DNA from: Bacteroidota bacterium
GTDB lineage: Bacteria; Bacteroidota; Bacteroidia; NS11-12g; UBA9320
Length of the DNA stretch: 64,000 nucleotides
NCBI GenBank assembly: GCA_013359235.1
Contig: JABWCE010000001.1
Coordinates: 186,001 to 250,000 of the forward strand
Direction: 5' to 3'
Shown: positions 35,964-45,066 of the stretch, piece by piece
Numbering within the stretch: the first letter of the stretch is position 1
How the letters are laid out: each line of letters begins with the position of its first letter
The notes under the pieces: generated by a model
The model's database searches: none
Seen by the model: the letters and a program-made list of their open reading frames with translations, nothing else
Told to the model about the DNA's origin: nothing
Translations under genes and position numbers: made by a program

Positions 35964-38012
35964 TTATTTTCCAAACTTTTTTTTTCCTTCTTCCAAAAAT
36001 ACTGCAAATTTTGATGCATCGGGGTCGTAACCATTATAAACTGAAAGTATTTTTTCGTTTGTATCTATTATGTAATAGTAAGGTTGTCCGTTTGATTTAA
36101 ATTTATTTACCTGCATATCCGCATTTTGTTCGCCAAGTGTTTTCAATAAGCTGCCATCTGCTTTTGTTATCCATTCTTTTTCTTCAAGTTCGGTTCTTTC
36201 GTCAACATAAAGTGAAATAATTACAAAATCATCATTCAGCATTTTTAAAATTTCTGGTTTTACCCATACATATTCTTCCATCCTTCGGCAATTGGCACAA
36301 GCATGACCGGTGAAATCAATAAAAATTGGTTTATTGGCTTTTTTTGCAGCTTCTAAACCTTCGTTGTAATAAAAATAACCTTTTAAATTGTGTGGCAAAT
36401 GCAAAATATCTGAAAATCTTGCCGAACTTACATCTTTCTCTTTATCTGAAAAATTATGACTTACAGAAGAAAAATCTTGTGTGCTCATAGGGGGCAACAC
36501 CCCCGATAAATGCCTTAATGGAGCACCCCACATACCAGGCAATAAATACACTGCAAATGAAAATGACAGTATTGCAAATGTAAAACGCGGCACAGAAACA
36601 TAGCTTATATCGCTATCATGGCTAAATTTTATTTTACCCAAGAAATACATACCTAGCAAAATTGATAAACTTATCCAAATTGCTATAAAAACTTCGCGGT
36701 CTAATATCCGCCAGTGGTAAACAACATCAGCTTGTGACAAAAACTTTAGAGCTAAAGCAATTTCTACAATGCCTAATACTACTTTTACCGAATTGAGCCA
36801 ACCGCCTGATTTTGGCAAACTGCTAAGCCATTGAGGAAAAAAAGCAAAAAGAGTAAAAGGCAAAGCAAACATCAACCCAAAACCAAACATTGCCACAAGA
36901 GGTCTTAGAAATTCGCCTTTGCTAGCAAGTATTGCTACAGAACCGACAATAGGTACTGTACAGCTAAATGAAACTAATACTAATGTAAATGCTATAAAAA
37001 ATATTCCTATATACCCTCCTCTGTCGCCCTGTTTGTCAATTTTATTTACAAATGATGCTGGCAGTACAATTTCGAACATACCCAAAAATGATGCAGCAAA
37101 AATTAAAAAAATAAGAAAAAATATAATGTTCGGTAGCCAGTGCGTACTGAGTTTGTTTGTGAAAGCTTCGCCAAAAATAGCAGCTAAAGCTAATCCCAAA
37201 ACTAATGAAATTACAAGTATGCAAATTCCATAAAAAACAGCCATTTTTCTGCCAATTTTCTTATCTTTTTGTTTGGTAAAATAAGCTACGGTCATTGGTA
37301 TCATAGGAAAAACACATGGAGTTAATAAAGCGAGCAAACCTCCACCAATTCCTAATAGAAACAAGCTCCAAAAGCTTTTATCATCAAGTTTTTCAAAATC
37401 GGTCTTTGTGTTTTCGTCATTTTTTTCAACTTTAGTTTGTTCTTTTTCTATATTCGAATCAACATTTTGTTTTGTTGCAGAAGAAGTATCTACATCAATA
37501 ATAGTAGTATCTGATTGCGATGAAATATTTGATGCAGCAACTTCTAATTTTGGTATAACCAAATTGTCTTTAAAACTAAGACACATAGATTCTGTGCAAG
37601 TTTGATAGTCAATTACCAATTTTAATACTGGATTTTTTTTAAGAATTTTAAGTTTTTGATGAATTTCAACCTTTTTTTCAAAGTCTTTTACCTCGCATCC
37701 AAAAATTTCATCAACGTATTTTCTTGCACCTATTGATTTTGGCAACCCAATAATTTTAAATGTATTGTTTTTATTGAAAATTAATTGAAATGGTATTGGG
37801 TCGCAATTAAAATCATTGGCATACATGTGTTGGTTTCCTTCTAATTCGCCATATAAAATCAACATTACCTCGTCTCCTTCATTAATTTTTGATTTATCAA
37901 ACTTTACTTTCCATTTTACCGGCAATGGATTTTTTGACTCATCGGCTTGCTTGCCAAATACCAAGCCGAAACATACTAATAAAAATAACAAAATTGATTT
38001 AAAACACTTCAT
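35964..38012 (-). CDS. dsbD: Thiol:disulfide interchange protein DsbD
   Basis: Moves reducing equivalents from cytoplasmic thioredoxin to periplasmic substrates. 682 residues from the ATG at 38012 (a second ATG seven codons upstream gives 689). It has a signal peptide, an N-terminal periplasmic domain (about 20-160), a Lys/Glu-rich linker, eight or so membrane helices with the reactive cysteines in LTPCVFPM and [10 protein letters not shown], and a C-terminal thioredoxin-like domain with Cys572-Ala-Asn-Cys575. All three cysteine centres of the relay appear to be kept. Confidence 0.93.
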   Translation of the reverse strand: MKCFKSILLFLLVCFGLVFGKQADESKNPLPVKWKVKFDKSKINEGDEVMLILYGELEGNQHMYANDFNCDPIPFQLIFNKNNTFKIIGLPKSIGARKYVDEIFGCEVKDFEKKVEIHQKLKILKKNPVLKLVIDYQTCTESMCLSFKDNLVIPKLEVAASNISSQSDTTIIDVDTSSATKQNVDSNIEKEQTKVEKNDENTKTDFEKLDDKSFWSLFLLGIGGGLLALLTPCVFPMIPMTVAYFTKQKDKKIGRKMAVFYGICILVISLVLGLALAAIFGEAFTNKLSTHWLPNIIFFLIFLIFAASFLGMFEIVLPASFVNKIDKQGDRGGYIGIFFIAFTLVLVSFSCTVPIVGSVAILASKGEFLRPLVAMFGFGLMFALPFTLFAFFPQWLSSLPKSGGWLNSVKVVLGIVEIALALKFLSQADVVYHWRILDREVFIAIWISLSILLGMYFLGKIKFSHDSDISYVSVPRFTFAILSFSFAVYLLPGMWGAPLRHLSGVLPPMSTQDFSSVSHNFSDKEKDVSSARFSDILHLPHNLKGYFYYNEGLEAAKKANKPIFIDFTGHACANCRRMEEYVWVKPEILKMLNDDFVIISLYVDERTELEEKEWITKADGSLLKTLGEQNADMQVNKFKSNGQPYYYIIDTNEKILSVYNGYDPDASKFAVFLEEGKKKFGK

Positions 38013-38334
38013 AAATCTATTTGCAAATATCAATATATTAACTGTAATTATAATATTTTTTAATTATCGGATTTATTAATAAATTGTAATAAATAAAACT
38101 TTTTATATAATTATCTAACATTAATTTAGATAGAATTATGCAATTTAAAAACCTTCAAAGTCTAAATTTAATATAGAATAAAATTTAAATATTAGCAATT
38201 ATTATTTAATGGCAAATATTTCATTCCATAAAAATATACAAAAACCTTTAATAAACACGTTTTAGCACTGATATTGTTCAAAATATAAATGTTAAAGAAA
38301 ATTTACCATATATAACTTTGCAATATTTACTTGC
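38013..38334. other. Divergent intergenic region dsbD / glucosaminidase
   Basis: About 320 bases of very AT-rich DNA between two divergent genes. The only element I can support is a TAACTTTG box at 38313-38320 for the rightward gene. I see no conserved RNA structure or small ORF with recognisable product. Confidence 0.6.
38313..38320 (+). promoter_or_regulatory. Putative Bacteroidota -7 box (TAACTTTG)
   Basis: Matches the TAnnTTTG consensus and ends 14 bases before the ATG at 38335. No convincing TTTG -33 box is found 19-21 bases upstream, so this is moderate evidence only. Confidence 0.4.
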
Positions 38335-39681
38335 ATGAAAAGAATACTTTATATTTTCCTGTCAATAATTTTTGTTGTTAAAATCAATGCACAACCAGTA
38401 AAGATAAGTACCGAACAATATATAATTACTTATAAAGATTTGGCAATAAAAGAGATGTACAGAACCGGAGTACCGGCAAGTATAACTTTGGCACAAGCTA
38501 TTCTCGAATCTCAAAACGGCAACAGCAGATTGGCAACCGAAGCAAATAACCATTTTGGAATTAAATGTAAAACTGGCTGGACAGGTAAAACTATAACCGC
38601 TGATGATGATGCTGTTGGAGAGTGTTTCAGAGCCTACGAAAGCGTTTTTGAAAGTTATAAAGATCATTCAAATTTTTTAAAAGAAAACTGGAGATATAAT
38701 GAATGTTTTAAACTTGAAAGAACAAATTATAAAGATTGGGCTGAGGGCTTGAGAAAAGCCGGCTATGCAACTAATCCAAAATACAATGTTTTGATTACTG
38801 GCATAATTGAGCGATATAATTTACATCAATACGATATAGAGCCTATGCCTGATGATGTAGTACCCGAATACGAAACAAAAAACAATGATGTACCTGTAAC
38901 TTATGCCAAAGAAGGTGAATCAATAGAAAGTATTGCCGAAAAAAACAATATCAGTTCAAAGAAAATTTATAAATACAATGATTTGAAAGAAGGTTCAAAA
39001 ATTGACCCTGGTGATATTATTTATCTAAAACCAAAAAGGAAAAAAAGTTTTGACGAATACCATATAGTAAAAGAAGGAGAAAATATGTATGAACTTTCGC
39101 AGATTTATGGAATAAAGCTAAAATATATTTATAAAAAAAACAAATTGTCTTACGGTGAAGAAGTAGTGCCAGGTACAAAAATTTATTTACAAAAAAGAAG
39201 AAACGACAAACCTGAAATTTCCAAAAAAAACACAGAAAAAAAAGATACATTAAAGATTGAAAATAAAATTCAAAAACGAGATACAACACCAGTAAAGAAA
39301 AACGAAATTTCAGAAAGTATTCCTGAAAACAAAGATTTTCACATTGTAAAATCGGGTGATAACCTTTATAGAATTTCAGAAAAGTATCAAATTTTTGTAG
39401 AAGATTTGCTTGAGTGGAACAATATTTTTTCGCCTGACGAACTTGTGATAAATCAAAAAATATATTTAAATAAAAATGCAGCAGTAAAAGCAGGAAAATA
39501 TGTAGTTTCTAAAGCAAATTCTAATTCTGCAAAATCAAAATTTCACATTGTTGAAAAGGGCGAAACAGCCTATAAAATTTGTAAAACTTATGGTATTAGT
39601 ACTTCTGAACTTGTTGAATGGAACAAGCTAAAAGATGCAACCAATATAAAAGAAGGGCAAAAACTTAAAATAAGCCGTTAA
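38335..39681 (+). CDS. Exported glucosaminidase with four LysM domains
   Basis: A secreted peptidoglycan hydrolase of 448 residues. A signal peptide (1-19, ending INAQ) precedes a FlgJ/LytD-type glucosaminidase domain (about 25-165) with GVPASITLAQAILESQNGNS, including the catalytic Glu, and NNHFGIKC. Four LysM repeats follow, starting near residues 183, 237, 337 and 400, with the FHIV..GDNLYRIS-like pattern, separated by Lys/Glu-rich linkers. It likely trims peptidoglycan during growth or envelope assembly. Confidence 0.92.
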   Translation: MKRILYIFLSIIFVVKINAQPVKISTEQYIITYKDLAIKEMYRTGVPASITLAQAILESQNGNSRLATEANNHFGIKCKTGWTGKTITADDDAVGECFRAYESVFESYKDHSNFLKENWRYNECFKLERTNYKDWAEGLRKAGYATNPKYNVLITGIIERYNLHQYDIEPMPDDVVPEYETKNNDVPVTYAKEGESIESIAEKNNISSKKIYKYNDLKEGSKIDPGDIIYLKPKRKKSFDEYHIVKEGENMYELSQIYGIKLKYIYKKNKLSYGEEVVPGTKIYLQKRRNDKPEISKKNTEKKDTLKIENKIQKRDTTPVKKNEISESIPENKDFHIVKSGDNLYRISEKYQIFVEDLLEWNNIFSPDELVINQKIYLNKNAAVKAGKYVVSKANSNSAKSKFHIVEKGETAYKICKTYGISTSELVEWNKLKDATNIKEGQKLKISR

Positions 39682-40100
39682 TTTTGGTTGATTTCAATTG
39701 TTTTATCTTTAAAATTGATAATTGCATTTGTTTCCACCAAAATATCTGAACCTAAAATAAAATCAAATGGTTTAATTTTTAAAAGTCGGTATTGCTCGTT
39801 TATATGTTCAAAATCAACCAAACCAATCAAAAAATTTTCAATACTTAATTTCCCAATTTCTAATTTTTTAATTTTGCTAATAGATATATCGGTTTGCCCG
39901 GGATTTATACCACTTATTAAATTGTCATTTTGATTTATTATTTTATCAAAGTCATTTATTTCAGCAAATTTTTTATTTAAAACAGATTTGCTTGCCCCGG
40001 TATCTACCAATGCTATACACCTTATATTATTAATTTTTACATTGCAAAACAAATGATAACCATTGTCGGAAATGTGTTGTAATTTGAATTTTATTTTCAA
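39678..40100 (-). CDS. Retropepsin-like aspartic protease (clan AA)
   Basis: 140 residues with a single catalytic motif ALVDTGASKSVL (Asp near residue 32), a second hydrophobic segment FDFILGSDIL typical of the fold, and no signal peptide. The single-domain size implies a homodimer, as in retropepsins. Its stop overlaps that of the convergent glucosaminidase gene by four bases, and it follows pnp on the same strand. Substrate unknown. Confidence 0.8.
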   Translation of the reverse strand: MKIKFKLQHISDNGYHLFCNVKINNIRCIALVDTGASKSVLNKKFAEINDFDKIINQNDNLISGINPGQTDISISKIKKLEIGKLSIENFLIGLVDFEHINEQYRLLKIKPFDFILGSDILVETNAIINFKDKTIEINQN

Positions 40101-40118
40101 ATTTTAAAAGCTGTAAAA

Positions 40119-42326
40119 TCAATGTCTGTTTCGGTGGTCGTTTCTTCTATCACCAAATTTATTATCTTTTTTAGGCATTTGAGGTCTTGGAGCAGGTTCA
40201 ACATAACCTTCGGGCTTTTCTAAAAGTACTTTATGCGATAGCCTGAATTTCCCTGATTTGGTATCAATTTCAATTAGTTTTACCTGAATTTTATCACCTT
40301 CATTCAACACTCCATCCATACTGTTAAGCCTTGTCCAACTTATTTCTGAGATGTGCAACAAACCCTGTTTACCCGGCAGAAATTCTACAAAGGCTCCAAA
40401 TTCCTGAATTCCCTTAACTGTACCATCGTAAATTACCCCAACTTCGGGATCGGTAATTATGCCAAGTATCATTGATTTTGCCATATTCATTCCATCCATA
40501 TTGTTTGACAGAATTTCAACTATACCCTTATTATCAACTTCTTCAATTGAAATTGTAGTTGCAGACTTTGCCTGTATATCTTGTATAACTTTGCCTCCAG
40601 TTCCAATAACTGCACCAATTTTATCTTTTTCAATTTCAATTTTTTCAATTCTTGGTGTATGAGGTTTCAAATCATCATTTGGCTTATCTAAGGTTTCGTT
40701 CATTTTCTCTAAAATATGTAATCTGCCTCGTCTTGATTGTTCAAGAGCTTCGGCTAATATTTCATACGAAAGACCATCAACTTTTATATCCATTTGACAA
40801 GCAACAATACCTTTGCTTGTCCCAACAATTTTAAAATCCATATCACCCAAATGATCTTCATCTCCCAAAATATCAGATAAAATAGCATATCTACCTGTTT
40901 CTGAATCTGAAATCATTCCCATTGCAATGCCCGAAACAGCATCTTTCATTTTAATACCTGCATCAAATAAAGCTAATGAACCTGCACAAACAGTAGCCAT
41001 GCTGCTACTGCCATTTGATTCTAAAATATCAGAAACTATCCTTATTGTATAATTCATTTGCTCTGGCAATACTTTTTTTAGACTTCTTGCTGCTAAATTT
41101 CCATGTCCAATTTCTCTTCTTCCTGGTCCTCTATTAGGTTTTACTTCGCCGGTGCTGAACCCCGGAAAATTATAATGCAACATAAAATTGCTGAAACCAT
41201 GATTCATTGGGCTATCCAACAATTGTTGGTCAAGTTTTCCGCCAAGTGTAACTGATGTTAATGATTGGGTCTCACCTCTTGTAAATACACTAGAACCATG
41301 TGCATTTGGCAAATAATCTACTTCGCACCATATTGGTCGAATTTCATCAAGTTTTCTGCCATCAAGTCTGTATTTATTATCAAGCATCATGTTTCTTACA
41401 GCTTGTTTTTTTGTTTTACCAAAATACCTTTTAATCATTACTTTTTCCGAATCGCTTAAATCTTCTCCTTTAGATTCAATATATTCATCAAGCATTTTTT
41501 TAAAGGTTTTTGTCCTGTCGTCTTTTCCGGTAGGATTTTTAGCAAACTCGTAAATTTTATTGTAAAAGTTATTATGAATTTCTTTTTTTATTTCATCTGA
41601 ATTATTTTCATGTGAATATTCTCTGAAAGCCTTTTTACCACCAATTTTTTCACAAAAATCAAGTTGAAATTTACATTGCTTTTTAATATATTCATGTGCA
41701 AATTTTAAAGCCTCAAGCATATCATGTTCAGAAACATTAAACATTTCGCCTTCAACCATATTTAGCTCGTTTTCAGTTCCTGAAACTATTAAATCTATAT
41801 CGCTTTTATCAAGTTCATCTTTATATGGGTTAATTACAAATTTCCCATCAATTCTACCCACTCTAACTTCAGAAATTGGTCCATAAAATGGTATATCGGT
41901 TATACTTAAAGCTGTGGATGCAGCAAAACCAACAAGAGCATCGGGTAAAATATTTTCATCACTCGATATTAGAAACAAATTAACTTGTGTTTCAGCATGA
42001 TAATCATCAGGAAATAAGGGTCTGATAGCTCTGTCAACCAATCTGCTTATCAAAATTTCATAGTCTGACAAACGGCTTTCTCTTCTCAAAAAACTTCCAG
42101 GAATTCTTCCAACAGAAGCAAATTTTTCTTGATAATCAACAGAAAGTGGTAAAAAATCAATATCTTCTTTTGCCTCTTCCGATGATACAACAGTAGCCAG
42201 AATCATGGTTTTACCCATTTTTAATACTATAGAGCCATTTGCTTGTTTTGCAAGTTTACCTGTTTCAATCGTTATTTCACGACCATCACCAAATTCAAAA
42301 GTTTGAGTGTGTACTTTATTTTGCAT
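40119..42326 (-). CDS. pnp: Polyribonucleotide nucleotidyltransferase
   Basis: 3'-5' phosphorolytic exoribonuclease of the RNA decay machinery, 735 residues. Two RNase PH domains (first with FLPLSVDYQEKFASVGRIPG, second with RGETQSLTSVTLG and the active-site-region SNGSSSMA) are joined by an alpha-helical linker, then a KH domain with VIGTGGKVIQDI and an S1 domain (TVKGIQEFGAFVEFLPGKQG). The C-terminus is basic and disordered. It follows rpsO, the classic rpsO-pnp order. Confidence 0.97.
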   Translation of the reverse strand: MQNKVHTQTFEFGDGREITIETGKLAKQANGSIVLKMGKTMILATVVSSEEAKEDIDFLPLSVDYQEKFASVGRIPGSFLRRESRLSDYEILISRLVDRAIRPLFPDDYHAETQVNLFLISSDENILPDALVGFAASTALSITDIPFYGPISEVRVGRIDGKFVINPYKDELDKSDIDLIVSGTENELNMVEGEMFNVSEHDMLEALKFAHEYIKKQCKFQLDFCEKIGGKKAFREYSHENNSDEIKKEIHNNFYNKIYEFAKNPTGKDDRTKTFKKMLDEYIESKGEDLSDSEKVMIKRYFGKTKKQAVRNMMLDNKYRLDGRKLDEIRPIWCEVDYLPNAHGSSVFTRGETQSLTSVTLGGKLDQQLLDSPMNHGFSNFMLHYNFPGFSTGEVKPNRGPGRREIGHGNLAARSLKKVLPEQMNYTIRIVSDILESNGSSSMATVCAGSLALFDAGIKMKDAVSGIAMGMISDSETGRYAILSDILGDEDHLGDMDFKIVGTSKGIVACQMDIKVDGLSYEILAEALEQSRRGRLHILEKMNETLDKPNDDLKPHTPRIEKIEIEKDKIGAVIGTGGKVIQDIQAKSATTISIEEVDNKGIVEILSNNMDGMNMAKSMILGIITDPEVGVIYDGTVKGIQEFGAFVEFLPGKQGLLHISEISWTRLNSMDGVLNEGDKIQVKLIEIDTKSGKFRLSHKVLLEKPEGYVEPAPRPQMPKKDNKFGDRRNDHRNRH

Positions 42327-42394
42327 TTTTTAATAATTTAAAATTTATTCGTTTCCGAGCGGGGCTTTAATAATAAGAAAAGGGCATAAACCCG

Positions 42395-42420
42395 AATTTC
42401 AGAAAAACATTTCTGAAATT
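42395..42420 (-). promoter_or_regulatory. Perfect 11-bp hairpin between rpsO and pnp
   Basis: AATTTCAGAAA and TTTCTGAAATT form a perfect stem around a four-base loop. The stem reaches the last base of the rpsO stop codon and lies 69 bases before the pnp ATG. No T-run follows directly, so an RNA processing or stability element of the rpsO-pnp mRNA seems more likely than a terminator. Confidence 0.7.
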
Positions 42421-42689
42421 TATTTGCGAATACCTAATTGCTTTATTAATTCGCGGTATTTTACAATGTCGTTTTTAGCAATATAATCAAGCAAAGCACG
42501 GCGTTTGCCTACAAGTTTAACCAAACTCAACTCTGTTGAAAAATCTTTTTTATTTTTCTTTAAATGCTCGGTTAAGTATGTAATACGCTCTGTAAACATA
42601 GCAATTTGTGCTTCGGTTGAACCTGTGTTTTTCTCACTTCCACCATGTTTTTTAAAAATTGCCTTTTTTTCTTCTGCTGTTAAATGCAT
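42420..42689 (-). CDS. rpsO: 30S ribosomal protein S15
   Basis: 89 residues, the normal size. It shows LTAEEKKAIFKKHGGSEKNT, GSTEAQIAMFTERI, LTEHLKKNKKDF, and LVGKRRALLDYI, the segments that bind the 16S rRNA central domain. It is preceded by a strong Bacteroidota-type promoter and followed by pnp. Confidence 0.98.
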   Translation of the reverse strand: MHLTAEEKKAIFKKHGGSEKNTGSTEAQIAMFTERITYLTEHLKKNKKDFSTELSLVKLVGKRRALLDYIAKNDIVKYRELIKQLGIRK

Positions 42690-42724
42690 GTTTTATAATT
42701 AATATTTGTTTTTTTTGAGGGTTG

Positions 42725-42755
42725 CAAATTTATAATAATTATCTTTGAAATCAAA
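42725..42755 (-). promoter_or_regulatory. Bacteroidota-type promoter of rpsO
   Basis: On the minus strand, a TTTG (-33) at 42752-42755 is followed after 19 bases by TAAATTTG (-7) at 42725-42732. This fits the Bacteroidota sigma consensus TTTG-N19-TAnnTTTG. The expected transcript start leaves a leader of about 30 bases before the ATG. Confidence 0.7.
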
Positions 42756-42835
42756 TCATTTTAAAAACTTATTTATAAAATTCATTTTGCTTTGTTAAAT
42801 TTTGAAATTTATTTTGCCCAAAATATATAAATTCA

Positions 42836-43594
42836 TTGGTAAAACCCAAGAAATATCTCGGTCAACACTTTCTAACTGATAATTCAATTGCTAAAAAAAC
42901 TGCAAATCTGGTAATAAATTCACATTCTAAAAATATTTTAGAAATTGGACCAGGTAAGGGTATTCTTACCAAACAATTAATAAATATCAAAGAAAAAGAA
43001 ATTTATGCTATAGAAATTGACAATGAATCAGTTGAATTTTTAGAATACAATGAAATAATAAAAAAGCCTTACCTAATCAATGGTGATTTTTTAAAACTAA
43101 ACTTAAATAAAACATTCAATGAAAATTTTATAATTATTGGCAATTTTCCTTATAATATTTCTTCACAAATTATTTTTAAAATGCTTGAATACAGAGATAA
43201 AATTGATTTTATGGCTGGGATGTTTCAAAAAGAGGTCGCTCAAAGAATTGTTTCTAAACCTAATAATAAAACTTATGGCATTTTATCAGTTTTAGTACAG
43301 GCATTTTATGATGCAAAAATTGAATTTAAAGTAAATCCAGGTTCATTTTTCCCTCCACCAAAGGTTGATTCTGCTGTTATTTCATGTAAAAGAAAAGTTA
43401 ATTTTAAATTAAATTGTGATGAAATTTTATTCTTTGATATAGTAAAAACATCGTTTAATCAAAGGAGAAAAACATTATTAAACAGTTTAAGTAAATATAA
43501 TTTAAAAAAAATAGACCCGTTGCCAGATATTTTGAAATTGAGACCCGAAAATTTAACAGTTGATGATTTTGTTGAATTAGTGAATTTAATTTAA
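42836..43594 (+). CDS. rsmA: 16S rRNA (adenine1518-N6/adenine1519-N6)-dimethyltransferase
   Basis: KsgA/RsmA, 252 residues, dimethylates two adjacent adenines in helix 45 of 16S rRNA. KPKKYLGQHFLTD opens the protein, ILEIGPGKGILT is the SAM site, and NFPYNISSQIIF is the NxPY catalytic motif. FFPPPKVDSAV follows. Start is TTG at 42836: it places the conserved KKYLGQHFL at the usual N-terminal position and no in-frame ATG lies upstream. Confidence 0.95.
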   Translation: MVKPKKYLGQHFLTDNSIAKKTANLVINSHSKNILEIGPGKGILTKQLINIKEKEIYAIEIDNESVEFLEYNEIIKKPYLINGDFLKLNLNKTFNENFIIIGNFPYNISSQIIFKMLEYRDKIDFMAGMFQKEVAQRIVSKPNNKTYGILSVLVQAFYDAKIEFKVNPGSFFPPPKVDSAVISCKRKVNFKLNCDEILFFDIVKTSFNQRRKTLLNSLSKYNLKKIDPLPDILKLRPENLTVDDFVELVNLI

Positions 43595-43601
43595 TAAATA
43601 A

Positions 43602-43958
43602 TTATTTATTTTTCACAGTCATTCTTTTTGTAATTTTCTGTCCATCGGCTTCTAATGTGTACAAATAAATTCCTTCTTTGTATTCTGTAACGTCTAAAAT
43701 AATAGATTTTTTGTCCTTAGAAATTATAATTTCTTCAACTAAAATGCCTAATACATTATATATTTTTAGAGAAGCTTCACGCGAACTGAATTCAACATTT
43801 ATTACAGTTTTGTTTTTAGCCGGATTGGGATAGTTCTGTCCTAATACTACAGTTGGATTTGCTGTGATATAATCAAAATCAGAAGGAAACAAAGCATTTG
43901 CATTTGAACTTACTATCGAAATAGAAATTAAAATTAAAATTAGTATTTTTATCTTCAT
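43602..43958 (-). CDS. Small T9SS type A sorting-domain protein
   Basis: 118 residues from the ATG at 43958: a signal peptide (about 1-22, ending SNANA), about 15 residues of linker, and then a Por secretion tail (QNYPNPAKNKTVINVEF, LKIYNVLG, YKEGIYLYTLEADGQ, ending MTVKNK). There is essentially no cargo domain between the two. A longer frame to 44030 adds a basic stretch that would bury the signal peptide, so the later start is preferred. The product should be sent across the outer membrane by T9SS. Confidence 0.85.
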   Translation of the reverse strand: MKIKILILILISISIVSSNANALFPSDFDYITANPTVVLGQNYPNPAKNKTVINVEFSSREASLKIYNVLGILVEEIIISKDKKSIILDVTEYKEGIYLYTLEADGQKITKRMTVKNK

Positions 43959-44089
43959 ACGAAATTTATTTAACACAAATTTAAATCTCTTATTTAATAT
44001 TTCCAAATTTTTCAAATTTACTTTTAACATAAAATGTTATTTACAACAATTAAACCATAATTTTTGAAAAATTATATTTTTTAAAATTT

Positions 44090-44569
44090 TCAATTTTTAT
44101 CATCAATATTAGTTTTTAGATTTTTCATTTCAAATTCATAAAAGTTATTAATATTTTTTAAACTGTTAATTTCTTTATTTAAAATTTTAATTCTGTTTCT
44201 AAGTCTTCTAATATGTTTTTTTCTTGCGAGGTCTTTTTCTTTTAAAAGATTATAATATTTTTCTAAAATTTCATTTTCATTAACTTTCTTTTTTCTCACT
44301 TTTACTTCGGCACTCTCATCTTCAAATATTATAGAAAAACAATCAGGCAAGGCAAGAACTAAGGGAGGAACAGCTAAAATTTTGGCTATTTGGCTCCAAT
44401 AACTATTTAAATTATTTATTTTTCCGGCTTCAATTTTTGAATAAAATCCTTGAGAAATTTCGAGTTTTGATGAAATAAACTCCTCGCTCATTCCACTTAT
44501 AAGTCTTAGTTTTTTAATATTTCTAAGAATTATTTGCTTGTAATAATAGTTTTCTTCCGTCTTTTTCAT
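44090..44569 (-). CDS. XRE-type HTH regulator with C-terminal coiled coil
   Basis: 159 residues from the ATG at 44569. Residues about 15-75 form an XRE helix-turn-helix (LRLISGMSEEFISSKLEISQ, then YSKIEAGK). The rest (about 95-155) is rich in Lys, Glu, Leu and Asn and predicted as a coiled coil, possibly for dimerisation. No ligand or enzyme domain. It is divergently oriented from the orphan gene at 44689 and could regulate it or itself from the shared 119-base gap. Confidence 0.75.
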   Translation of the reverse strand: MKKTEENYYYKQIILRNIKKLRLISGMSEEFISSKLEISQGFYSKIEAGKINNLNSYWSQIAKILAVPPLVLALPDCFSIIFEDESAEVKVRKKKVNENEILEKYYNLLKEKDLARKKHIRRLRNRIKILNKEINSLKNINNFYEFEMKNLKTNIDDKN

Positions 44570-44688
44570 TGTGGCACTAAAAATTAACAATTCATATTTT
44601 TTACAACTCTTTGATTATCATCAAAATCAAAGGAATAATTTTTGGCTTTTTTTAAAAAAAAATATTATATTAATTTGTTGCAAGTTTA

Positions 44689-45060
44689 ATGAAAAGTTTA
44701 AATAAAAATAATACAAATTATAAAAACATGATTGTACATATAGAAAATGAATTAGATTGTCCTTTAGAATTTCATTGGGAATATCAAACCATTAAAGGAA
44801 ATGAGATGTTGTATGCTGCTAAAATACATTCGAAATCTCGTTCAGTTATTTATGGTAATTTTGTTTCCTTTCATAATGGACCATTTGTAAGACCTACAAA
44901 ATTGAAATTAGTGAGCTGGAATGACAGAAAAACTTTTTTACCTTGGGAATTGATAAACAAAGAAGCAAATGGTGACTTTAATGATTGTAATGGTAAAAAA
45001 GTAAACTTTGAAGTTACTGAAAAAGACAAAGATATTATTATATTAAAATTCTATAATTAA
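44689..45060 (+). CDS. Hypothetical protein (small orphan)
   Basis: 123 residues, not recognised. It has no signal peptide or membrane segment. Noticeable features are an early HIENELDCPLEFHWEYQ segment, a few aromatic residues and a charged C-terminus. It lies alone on the plus strand between two minus-strand genes, right beside the XRE regulator. A near-consensus TTAATTTG box lies at 44670-44677. Function unknown. Confidence 0.6.
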   Translation: MKSLNKNNTNYKNMIVHIENELDCPLEFHWEYQTIKGNEMLYAAKIHSKSRSVIYGNFVSFHNGPFVRPTKLKLVSWNDRKTFLPWELINKEANGDFNDCNGKKVNFEVTEKDKDIIILKFYN

Positions 45061-45066
45061 TTACTT

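Noticed and set aside
35963-36034. Longer GmhA start inside dsbD
   Set aside because: The extra 24 codons lie inside the dsbD gene and have no SIS-domain homology; the ATG at 35962 follows the dsbD stop.
43593-43610. AT-only perfect palindrome between rsmA and the T9SS gene
   Set aside because: AATAAATAAT and its complement contain no G or C and no loop; in such AT-rich DNA it may be chance, and a terminator function cannot be supported.
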